Assembly (NCBI RefSeq): GCF_003597395.2
Contig: NC_133770.1
Span: forward strand, 4,843,757-4,907,756
Reading direction: 5' to 3'
DNA length: 64,000 nucleotides
From: Chelonoidis abingdonii
Taxonomy: Eukaryota; Chordata; Testudines; Testudinidae
A program made the translations under genes and the position numbers. Below the pieces are notes generated by a model, which ran no database searches, was not told the DNA's origin, and saw only the letters and a list, made by a program, of their open reading frames with translations. Below, piece by piece: positions 43,970-53,620 of the stretch. The stretch's first letter is position 1; every line of letters begins with the position of its first letter.

Positions 43970-45340
43970 AGATTTAACTTTTCTGCACCTTTGCCTTTAC
44001 CTTTTCAATTTTGTCATCCATAAGTTTTAGGTCAGGGATATCTTTCATTCTTGTGAATTCCGGCACAGTGCTTTCTAGTTCTTGCAGATCCTCAACCATC
44101 AAGAGAACCTCTCCTTGAAAAGTGAGTGTGTCAACTGTGATTAAGTCCATTGTGGGATATAATGTGTTCACAAACTTGCCTGTCTTAGGCCTTGGCTAAA
44201 CTGGCGCTTTACAGCGCTGCAACTTTCTCGCTCAGAGGTGTGAAAAAACACCCCCAGTGGCTCCCAGCGCTGTAAGCTAATCCCCGCGGGGAGGTGGAGT
44301 ACCTGCAGTGCTGGGAGAGCTCTCTCCTGGCTCTGCGACCGCACTCGCATTTCAAAGCACTGCCGCGGGAGCACTCCCGCGGCAGCACTGTACGGCTGCA
44401 AGTGTAGCCATATCCTTAATGTCCTAAACAATTTCCCTAACTCAGGCTGCATCAGTTTTGATTCAGTTTCTGGCCTATATTCTAACTGATGGGTTTTTTT
44501 ATTCATTGTTTTCAGTGATCTGGCCTGACTAAACACCCAGCATAGGCGGTGGCTATTTCTGAATAAGCTCACAGTCCACTCCACTGTATTAATGAGGGCT
44601 TGAAGATGCTGTTGCCTTTTGGGTCCTTGAAAGATTTTTTTTTTTTTTTTTTTCAAATTCACTAGTCTTAATTCAGACTTGAGAGGTTTTATTGAGATCC
44701 CAAATAGCAAGCTGAAGGTTGTGCTGGGTTCAGTGCAGAGTATCATGAAGTTTACCTTGTTTAAAGTTGGTCTGCACAACATTTGAGCAGCCTATATGTA
44801 TTGCACTAAACTCAGGCAAATCAGTTTTGAAAAGTAGCTCTTCTGAGAGAATCCCCCACAACTGTTAACTCTTTCCATATTCCCTGTGTAATACCATCCA
44901 TATTCCAGCCTACTGTGTCAGCAAAGAGAATGAAAGGTTAACCATCTTGCACAAACTTCACTCATCAAACCAAGATTTCATATGCATTTTTTTTGAGAAA
45001 CTTTCCTGAATCTGCAATTATCTCTGTAAAGTTTCCCTCTGTGAGTGTTAAATAGAGCTTGATCTGAAATTAAGACCATATTTGCCCTGCAGATTGCAGA
45101 GTGTTTCAAAATCTCGAGCTGAAGTCCAGTTTAACAGCTCTGTAACTGGTTTTAACAAGATGGTCAACTTTGCATCACCTCCAGGTGGACTTTATGGGCG
45201 CTTCTTGTGGACAAAGTGATACACTTTCTGCTTCCTTGAATTTGACATAGGCAGCGGTAAGGTCCTGAATAAAGGAGTTTTTGCCCATTTACAAGAACGT
45301 TGCCCTTATTAAGCAAACATCTCATGCTTTTTGCAAATTA
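43970..45340 (-). pseudogene. Broken minus-strand coding-like sequence, identity unknown
   Basis: The minus strand at 44171-43974 reads openly as a 65-codon segment ending in a stop, rich in charged residues (for example ESTVPEFTRMKDIPDLKLMD). Further pieces with protein-like composition occur up to 45340 (for example VGWNMDGITQGIWKEL at about 44900). Several frameshifts, stops and an A-tract (44635-44653 on the complement) separate them, and a Harbinger MITE sits in the middle. The pattern could be an old processed retrocopy or a transposon ORF. I do not recognise the parent. Confidence 0.3.
44188..44415. mobile_element. PIF/Harbinger MITE
   Basis: The 228-bp element is bounded by TTA at 44185-44187 and 44416-44418, with ends ggccttggctaaac and gtgtagccatatcc. 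The body shares ggtgtgaaaaaacacccc and ggggaggtggagtacc with its relatives. Confidence 0.75.
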
Positions 45341-45448
45341 CACATTTCATCTTTCCTACACACAACCTGTGGATGACCTTTGTTTTCTGTGAATTGTGGA
45401 AAGTGTTTACATCTAAGTATCTGATATTTGTATCTAATTTTTCTATGC

Positions 45449-46221
45449 CAGGGGTGAGCAATTTTTTTGGCCGGAGAGCCACATCTGGATATAGAAATTG
45501 TATGTCGGCACATAAATGCTCATGAAATTGGGGTTGGGGTGCGGGAGGGGGTGAGGGCTCTGGCTGGGGATATGGGCTCCAGTGTGGTGCCAGAAATGAG
45601 TTCAGGGTGCAGGAGGGGGCTCCAGGCTGGGGCAGAGGGGTTGGTGCATGGGGGAAGGGGGTGAGGGCTCTGGCTGGGGATGTAAGCTCTGAGGTGGGGC
45701 TGGGGTTGAGGGGTTAGGGGCATAGGAGGGTGCTCCAGGCTGGAACTCAGGGATTCGGAGGGTGGGAGGAGGATCAGGGCTGGGGCAGGGGTTTTGTGCA
45801 TGTGGGATGAGGGGTGCAGGCTCGGGGGGGGGGGGGGGGGACTTACCTCAAGCGGCTCCCAGAAGCAGTGACTTGTACCCCATCTACCTCCTATGTGGAG
45901 GCGCAGCCAGGTGGTTCTACTGTGGACTGCCCCATCTGCGGGCACTGCCCCTGCAGTTCCCATTGGCCACAGTTCCTGGCCAATGGGAGCTGCAGGTCAG
46001 TGCTTGGGGTGGGGGCAGTGTGTGGAGCGAAGCACCCTGGCTGCCCCTATGCGTAGGAGCTGGAGGAGGGACATGCCGCTGCTTCTGGGAGCCTGCTCCC
46101 TGGCTGAAGTGCCGGAGTTGAACAAGCTGCAGACTTTGCTCCCCAGCAGAAGCTTGAGGGCTGGATTAAAACGGCTGGTGGGCTGGATGCAGCCTGCGGG
46201 CCGTAGTTTGCCCACCCCCTG
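45449..46221. mobile_element. hAT MITE with G-rich minisatellite
   Basis: The 773-bp element begins CAGGGGTGAGCAA and ends TTTGCCCACCCCCTG, inverted ends. The flanks TTCTATGC (45441-45448) and ATCTATAT (46222-46229) are a decayed 8-bp duplication. Bases 45535-45820 hold G-rich tandem units (gggctctggctggggat repeats), ending in a run of 17 G at 45824-45840. Confidence 0.75.
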
Positions 46222-46262
46222 ATCTATATGATATGGTTTAGACTGGTTTCACTTAGGGTCTT

Positions 46263-47612
46263 AGAACATAAGAATGGCCATACTCGGTCAGACTAGTGGT
46301 CCCTCTAGCACAGTAGTGCCACATGCTCATGCAGAGGCAATGAACAGAACAGGGTAACACTGAGTGATCCATCCCCTGTCATCCAGTCTCAGCTTCTGGT
46401 AGTCAGTGGTTTAGGCACAGCTGGAGCATGGGCTAGCATCCCTGACAGTCTTGGCTGATAGCCATTGATCCTCCACGCATTTCTCTTTTTTGTTTTTTAA
46501 TCCAGTTGTACTTTTGGCCTTCACAACTTCCCGTTTCCAAAGTTTGAATTTGCGTTGTGTGAAGAAATACTTCCTTTTGTTTGTTTTAAATCTGCTGCCT
46601 ATTCATTTCTTTGGTTCTTTGTTATGCAAAGGGATAAATAACACTTCCTTGTTCATTTTTCTCTGTACCATTCATGATCTTGTAAATCTCTATCATATCC
46701 ACCCTTAATCATCTCTTTTACAAGCTGAAGAGTACAATCTTTTTAATCTCTCCTTATGGAATCTGTTCCATACTCCTAACTTTTTTTGGCTTTCTCTACC
46801 CCCCCCCCCCCACCCCCTTCCTATTCTAATGTATCTTCTTTGAGATGAAGTGATCAGAGCTGTATGCAGTGTTCAAGATGTGGGTGTGCCATGGATTTAT
46901 ATAGTGACATTATGATATTTTCTGTTTTATCTATCCCTTTTCTAGTGTTTCCTAATGTTCTGGTAGCTTTGACTGGTGCTGCACATTGAGCAGATGTTTT
47001 CAGGGAACTATCTACTCCAAGATCTTTCTTGAACGGTAACAACTAATTTAGGTCACATCATTTGGTAAATGTCGTTGAGATTATTTTTCCAATGTGCATT
47101 ACTTTGAAGTAATCAACACTGAATATCTGGTCCTGGGTAATTTATCAGTTTATTCTGAAACCTCCAATACTGACACCTCAGTCTGGGACAGGTCCTCAGA
47201 TTTGTCACCTAAAAAGAATAGCTTGGGTGTGGGGAATCTCCCTTATCTTCTGCAATGAAGGCAGGTTCAAAGAATTAGGTTAGCTTATCTGCAACAGCCT
47301 TATCTTCCTTGAATGCACGTTAGCACCTCGATTGTCCAGGGGCCCCCCTGGTTGTTTGGCAAACTTCCTGCTTCTGAAGTACTACATTGTTTTGCCGTTA
47401 GATTTTGTATCTTCGGCAAGGTGCTCTTCAAATACTTTCTTGCTCTGCCTTCTTATACTTTTACACTTGACTTGCCAGAGTTTATGCTCCTTTCTATTTT
47501 CCTCAGTAGGATTTGACTTCCAGTTTTTAAAGGATGCCGTTTTCCATCAAACTGCCTCTTTTACTCTGTTTTTTAGCCATGCTGGTATTTTCTGATCTTG
47601 TATGTTCCAAAT
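46263..47612 (-). mobile_element. CR1 LINE 3' part, antisense
   Basis: It starts at the reversed 3' end (agaatggccatactcggtca) and runs through gaagaaatacttccttttgt, gccatggatttatatagtga and caggcttcc-like text to tagccatgctggtattttct. The minus strand encodes KDLGVDSSLKTSAQCAAPV at about 47030-46980, from the reverse transcriptase C-terminus. The other side of a CR1 (ORF1 region) appears at 48850, beyond a hAT element, with the middle lost. Confidence 0.75.
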
Positions 47613-48845
47613 AGGATTGTCAAGCGATTTAATCAAATGATTAATTTTTTTATCGCCTTTTAAACAATAATAGAATACCATTTATTTAAATATTTTTGGA
47701 TGTTTTCTACATTTTCAACTATATTTAAATTACAACACAGAATACAAAGTGTACAATGCTCACTTTATATTTCTTTTTATTACAAATATTTGCACTGTTA
47801 AATAGTATTTTTCAGTTCACCTAATACAAGCACTGTTGTACAATCTCTTTATCATGAAAGTTGAACTTACAAATATAGAATTATGTACAAAAAATACACT
47901 GCATTCAAAAATAAAACAATGTAAAACTTTAGAGCCTACAAGTCCAATCAGTCCTTCTCCTTGTTCAGCCAATCACTTCTACAACCAAGTTTATTTACAT
48001 TTGCAGAAGATAATGCTGCCTGCTTCTTGTTTACAGTGTCAACTGAAAGCGAGAATGTAGTTTACATGGCACTGTTGTATCCAGAGTCGCAAGATCTTTA
48101 TATGACAGATGTGCTAAAGAGTCTTATGTCCCTTGGTGCTTCAGCTGTCATTCCACAGGACATGTATCCACGCTGATGACAATTTCTGTTCGATAATGAT
48201 CCAAAGCAAGGTGGACTGATGCATGTTCATTTTTATCATCTTGAGTCAGATGCCAAGGTTAATTTTCTTTTTTGGGGGGTTGGATTCTGTAGTTTTTGCA
48301 TCAGTGTTGCTCTTTTAAGACTTCTGAAAGCATGTTCCACACCTCATCCCTCTCAGATTTTTTAAGGCAATTCAGATTCTTAAATCTTGGGTTGAATGCT
48401 GTAACGATCTTTAGAAATTTCATATCGGTATCTTCGTTGCATTTTGTCAAATTTGTAGTGAAAGTGTTCTTAAAATGAACAATATATGCTGGGTCATCAT
48501 CCAAAACTGCTATAACATGAAATATATGGCAGAATGCAGGTAAAACAGAGCAGGAGACATACAACTTTTGCCCAAGGAGTCCAGTCACAAATTTAATTAA
48601 CGCATTATTTTTTTAGCGAGCATCAGCATGGAAGCATGTCCTCTGGAACAAAGGCTGAAGTATGAAGAAGCATTGAATCTTTAGCGCATCTTTCAGTGCC
48701 AGCTACAACAGTGTCATGAATGTCTGTTCTCACCTTCAAGTGACACTATAATTAAGTGAGCAGCGTTATCTCCCATAAATGTTAACAACCTTGTTTCTCT
48801 TAGTGATTGGCTGAACAAGAAGTAGGACTGAGTGGACTTATAGGC
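47613..48845. mobile_element. hAT element with transposase halves in opposite orientations
   Basis: The minus strand at 48588-48301 encodes a hAT transposase segment (DDDPAYIVHFKNTFTTNLT, then FNPRFKNLNCLKKSERDEV). The C-terminal dimerisation region follows, but on the plus strand, at 48629-48830 (MEACPLEQRLKYEEA, later LSPINVNNLVSLSDWLNKK). The junction is at about 48600-48620. The left end (aagcgatttaatcaaatgat) is AT-rich and the right end is lost in CR1 sequence. Stops and shifts make it inactive. Confidence 0.7.
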
Positions 48846-48849
48846 CTTC

Positions 48850-49860
48850 CTGCATGTGCTCCTCTTCTCCCAAAAGGTGCTCCAGTTCCTAATAAATCTA
48901 AAGCCCTCCTCCTTACATCATTGCCTCATGTATGCATTGAAACCCTGCAGTTCTGCCTGTCTTCCTGGCCCTATACCTGAAACTGAAAGCATTTCAGAGA
49001 ATGCTACCATGGAGGTCCTGGTCTTTGATCTCTTACCTAGCAGCCTAAATTTGGCTTCCAGGGAAAGATAGGAGAGAGGTCCTATGTCATTGGTACCTAC
49101 ATGTACCACGACCACCGGCTTCTCCCCAGCACAGCACATAAGTCAGTCTAGATGTCTTGTGAGAGCTGCAACCTTTGCACCCAGTAGGCAATTCACTATG
49201 CGGTTAATTCCTGTCATCACAAACCAACTCTGTTTTTAATAATTGAATCTCCCATTGCTGTTACCTTTCTCAACCTAGTAACTGGGTTCCCCTCCCGTGG
49301 AGGGGTATCTTCAGTGTGAGAGGATACCAGGACATCATCTGGAAGAAGGGTTTCAACTATGGGATTGTTTCCCTCAGTTCCAGCTTGATACTCTCCTTCC
49401 CCAAGACACTCATTCTCCTTAACAGCACAGAGGCTGTCAGACTAGGGTGGAACTATTCTTCTGTATCCCTGAAAGTTTCCTCTGTGTACCTCTGTCTTCC
49501 TTAGCTCCTCCAGTTCAGCCACTCTGGTCTCAAGAGCCTGTACAATGTCTCTGAGGGCCATGATCCGCTTGCACTGAACGCACACGTGCACCACCTACCC
49601 ACAGGGCAGGTACCCGGACATGCTGCATTCAGTGCAATGAAGTGTGTGCCTCCCACTCTGATGCTGGACTGTGCCTGTGTTGTAGTTATTCTTGCTTGGG
49701 GGTTGGGTTTGGTTGGGTTGGGTTGCGTTTGGTTAGGTTATGGGGATATTATTGGACTAAATTTAGAATAGGTTTGTTAGATGTTTCTTCCTCTCTCTCT
49801 CTCTCTCTCTAACCTCCACTGTTTCCTGTTTCGGTTCGTTGGCTCGTCTTCATTATTATC
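48850..49860 (-). mobile_element. CR1 LINE ORF1 (esterase-like) and 5' region, antisense
   Basis: The minus strand at 49139-48918 encodes VVVVHVGTNDIGPLS and LEAKFRLLGKRSKTRTSMVA, matching the SGNH-esterase-like domain of CR1 ORF1. The upstream part (49550-49700 on plus) carries a Cys/His-containing segment typical of the ORF1 N-terminus. A frame stop and losses are present. G-rich ggttgggttgggtt text at 49696-49745 and a CT run at 49790-49811 lie near its 5' end. Confidence 0.72.
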
Positions 49861-50882
49861 CCCTGCTGATTCAAACTAAGTCTTTTGAAAAACTCCATTT
49901 CTCTCCAAAAGGTCGGCTTGTGAATCACTTTCAAATATTTTTTTAAACTCTCCCGAATGTCTGCCTATACTATAGATTTTTTTATAGAAAAGTTTGAACT
50001 GCCTGGTCCTGGAGCAGCTTCTAGGTCTGTATTTGTGAGGCAGTAACAAAGCATTAGGTCCTGTCCTACAATCAAGGCAAACTGTCTTTTGCCAATAGCA
50101 CCAAGCTGTTTTTTATGTTACTGCACAGTCTGCTCTGGCTTAGTTGGTAAATTAAATGATTGCTTGCTTTTCCCAGCAAAAATAATTGCCTTGAAACTGT
50201 CCGTCTGTTTCTGTAAAGTTCAGATCCAATCTCTTCCTCTGCCTCCCCCCATCACCATGATTGGATCGCTAACAGCCAGGATGTTCATACTGAGGCTCAA
50301 CCTCAAGCACGCTCAGCAGTGTGCTTCTCTGTGGTCAGTATTTGTATTGCCAACAACTAGGCCCTTACCCTTCCTCTAACTGGCATGCCAGCATATGGCA
50401 TTCTGCCACCTCTTTTGAGTGGTAGCTTAGTTATGTTGCTCTGCCCAGCCCCTTCTTTGCCCTACCCGTCAGGCACCCCAGTTCCCTTCCCACTCAGCCC
50501 TTCTGTATACCTTCCGCTTTAGCTAGTGTCTCATCTCTCCCTCTGCTCTCTCTCTTCGAACTGATAACTTTATTCTGTTCTCTGCTCAGCCCTGCCTCTC
50601 TCTGTCACTGAGGCACCTAAGTTCTCTTGATTCTGTTCGCACTCTGCCCCTTGGACCGGCTGCTCACTTGCTGTGCCTTATGTCATGAAATCTGCTCTCA
50701 TCCTTCTCTGTTGTCTTTGTCTGGTGGTCAGGGAGCCTGAGGGCACAACTTCTTGTCCTGGGCTTCTGAGCAATATGTTTTTCCAGTTTGCTCCCAAGGA
50801 GATGTGCAGCTGGATGGCTGTAAAGCCAAGCTAATAATGCTCCTGTTGCTCCTCTTATGCACTCTCTCTTTCCCCTTTCCAG
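49861..50882. other. SCAP intron upstream of the start-codon exon
   Basis: No exon or clear repeat. The last 60 bp are pyrimidine-rich (cactctctctttcccctttccag) and form the splice acceptor. Confidence 0.5.
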
Positions 50883-50987
50883 CTTCCTATCCTGCATACG
50901 GTGCCTTTGCTGAAGTGCTGCACATGGTGGACCTGAGAAACCCCCAGGACACATTCCGGGATGGCAGCTAGGTGACGACAGCTGAGG
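50883..50987 (+). other. SCAP: SCAP 5' UTR part of exon 2
   Basis: Starts after the acceptor tttcccctttccag (ending 50882) and runs into the SCAP start codon with no splice site between. It contains one short upstream ORF. Confidence 0.8.
50924..50971 (+). other. Upstream ORF of SCAP (15 codons)
   Basis: ATG at 50924 and TAG at 50969, encoding MVDLRNPQDTFRDGS; the stop lies 16 bases before the SCAP ATG. The start context (cacatgg) is good at +4. It could lower or regulate SCAP translation, but nothing shows that it is used. Confidence 0.5.
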
Positions 50988-51109
50988 ATGACCCTGACTG
51001 AAAAGCTGCGCGAGAAGATATCGCGGGCATTCTACAACCACGGGCTGCTGTGTGCTTCATACCCCATTCCCATCATCCTCTTCACTGGCCTCTGTATCCT
51101 GGCTTGCTG
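50988..51109 (+). CDS. SCAP: SREBP cleavage-activating protein, first coding exon
   Basis: ATG at 50988 (context gctgaggatga) starts 40 codons and two bases before the donor ctg|gtaagt at 51110. The peptide opens [20 protein letters not shown] and continues into [19 protein letters not shown], nearly identical to the human start; the second part is the first transmembrane helix. SCAP sits in the ER membrane, senses cholesterol through its sterol-sensing domain, and escorts SREBP to the Golgi for cleavage when sterols are low. The full protein is about 1,280 residues, so almost all of it lies to the right of the window. I found no later SCAP exon before 64000, which makes this intron at least 12.9 kb. 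ELP6 is the upstream neighbour in the same orientation. Confidence 0.96.
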
Positions 51110-52189
51110 GTAAGTGCTGCAAAATACTTGTCTGCACAGATCATTGCTCGGTTCCCTGCTACTGGTCTGTGAGGTTCTTTCTCTGAGTGTGCGCTGTCCC
51201 TGAAGTGTTTGGTTTAAGGTAGGAGCTTCCAGTCATCATCATGCTGAGGAGCAAAATGGGAAGCCAGGGACAAAACACCTTGATGTGTAAAAGCAGACCA
51301 ACTAATGGTCAACTCTGGAACCAGAAATAGGCGGCAGGGCAGGGGAAATGGTGGTCTGCCCCTTCTACCTACACAATATTCAGCCTAAACTACTGTTCCT
51401 GGAACTGTGTCATCTTATCCTTATCCAGCCCAACCCTAGCTCATCTGCCCAGTTCTTGTACCTCCTGATTGCTTGGTTCTTCTCTGAAAATAGGGACTCA
51501 GATGGGGAGTGGAGTGCACTTACTATTATTGGATAATCGTGGGTGTAAGAGGCCATTATTATTTAGACTGGGGTCTTGGGGACTATGGCAGTTGGGACTG
51601 GGGACCCTGTTGTACTAAGCACTGTGCAAACACGTATGAATAGCTTCTGCTTTGAAGAGCTTATACTCTAGTAACACCTGCCTAAAGTCATCAACATTAA
51701 CTAAAGGGTGGAAGTTGATCTGTAATGACCTGCCTCTTCTCTTCTCTCCAAATCCGTTCTTTTAGGGGGTCTCCAAACTGTGTTAAAATAGACGATAGAG
51801 ATGCCCCCTGAGCACTGGTCTTCTACTTGCCATAGGGCAGCTTCCTCCATATGCATAATACTACAAGGGACTGATATTAATTACTATTTCTGTAGTTCCT
51901 GACACCTTGTTTAAAGAGAAATTTCCAAAAATGCGTTGGACAGCTGCTGAAGAGTGTGGAATAAAAGGGGCCTTTATCCGTATTTGGCAATGTCCCATGG
52001 CATAGGGCCAACATTCCTAGGATTAAAACCCTCCTAATGGATATTACTGATGTATCCATTACTAATAGGTCTGGGTCTCCATTTGAGAACACAAAATTAC
52101 TCTTAAAAGCACTGAAGTGTGCTCTGGAAGAGGAGGAAGTTGCCTGGTATCTTGTGGATCCGAATATAGCTGACTAAATTCCATCATAG
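51110..52189 (+). other. SCAP intron, start
   Basis: Donor gtaagt at 51110. 51570-51680 resembles a SINE/L2 tail (ctaagcactgtgcaaacacg). No exon recognised. Confidence 0.6.
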
Positions 52190-53620
52190 TAGCAATTTCC
52201 GGAAGGGATTTGTTTCTCTGTCAGTCGATCTGAAGAACATCTGAGTATCCTATACAGGATATCTCCACTTCGCATGCAATAGGCATTACTAGTACAATGC
52301 TTCACCTTTTGGCCTACCCACCTCTCTAACTTGTGCTTTGAACAGCACCCTAAACATCTTAGTTTCCTTGGGTAAAAAGGAGTCCTGTATATCCATTTTA
52401 AAACTACCTGCTCACCTGAGCATTCAGCCTGGGAAAGGCCCATGGAGCAGCCATCATGCAACCAAGATTATATTGTGGAATAACATGGATTTCTCAACGT
52501 TGAGAGCTGTATGACAAGGCACAAGGATATTCGTTTTCTAGTCACATCTGTCAGGGCTCTGATGTCTCGAATCAGAACGATGATGTCTTACACCAACATA
52601 CTATTGAGAGTGAGATTCTCTCTGGTCCTCTCCAGAAATTTCCTAACTTTTTCAGCCTACAGGAGCCATCATCACCCCTTCCCTTGTCCCATTGTCGAAG
52701 GGTACCCGGAAGGGCACAGTATGTCAGAACTGGAGATGGAATTAATTTTCTCCACCAACCAGCTTCAAGAGTAGGGACATTCCTTTGGGCAGCGGTTTCA
52801 TCCAAGGTTAATGAAAGAACAGGACTCCCTCACAGTACCACTTAGATCAAGCTTAGAGTACTTAGGCTGTAAGAATTGTAACTCAGTCCTAGTCAGCCAA
52901 GACATACTGGTGATGTCTTACAACACTTTTGCAGTGGCTTTCATCAACAGGAAAGGAGTAACACATCCTCAGCCCTGGTGTGAGTGGCTAATAGTCTCTG
53001 TTCTGGGTGAAGGGAAGAAGCAGCGGGGGGCAGGGAAAGGGGAAAAAAGTCTTCTGCATTTTCAAGCACTACATATAAACAGGCAATAAACATCAAAGCA
53101 GCTGGTTAAGCAGGAATAGACTAAATCCAGGAGAGTGGAGTCTACATCCCAAGATCTTTGAGTGGAGGCCCTGGGTTGCATCCCCATCAATGGACTTACA
53201 TGCATCCAGGTCCAGATCTAGCAAAGATCCTGGAGACTTATTCCAGATGGAGATCAATAGGCTGTAGCTATGTTCACACACTTTCTTCTATGGGCAAAAT
53301 CATGAGTCAATTTCTGTTCATAGTGTTCTCCAAGGCAGTTTAACAAAAGTGAGCTGGGTTGACCCCATGTTGTCCAGGAGTGTCTAGGTTCTCACCTCCA
53401 GTTCGGATGGCAAGCATCACTCAGATATGCCTTCTCTTCAAGAAGGCTCTATTCTCAAAACCCAAATTCCACAGAGTAATGTAGCTACAGGATATTTAAG
53501 AGGTACCAGTTACAAATGCATCCAAATAGTCTCTTTTATCATATCTTTAGCCTTGAGAAAGTATGCCATAAACAGGGCATCTTTAAGGGTCTGGTCCGTA
53601 GGGAAGGCATAGTGCTAAGT
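52190..53620 (+). mobile_element. DIRS-like retroelement remnant (RT, RNase H)
   Basis: Plus-strand frames read YTGYLHFACNRHY followed by ASPFGLP (about 52250-52310), which resembles the reverse-transcriptase region preceding PFGL in DIRS-type elements. Further on, 52907-53000 reads ILVMSYNTFAVAFINRKGV then THPQPWCEWL, resembling the DIRS RNase H segment that normally has a DN motif and INRQGG. A later segment (53500-53600) might be recombinase. The chain is full of stops and shifts. The match is by eye and only moderate. Confidence 0.5.

Noticed and set aside
44168..44782. 204-aa minus-strand ORF
   Set aside because: It crosses the boundary of a Harbinger MITE and an A-tract coding for lysines, so it is a chance fusion of unrelated sequence.
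45520..45963. 147-aa proline-rich minus-strand ORF
   Set aside because: It is the complement of a G-rich minisatellite.
49696..49745. Interstitial telomere repeat
   Set aside because: The ggttgggtt text is irregular, not TTAGGG units, and lies in the 5' region of a CR1 copy.
50664..51041. 125-aa minus-strand ORF
   Set aside because: Antisense shadow over the SCAP exon; no similarity seen.
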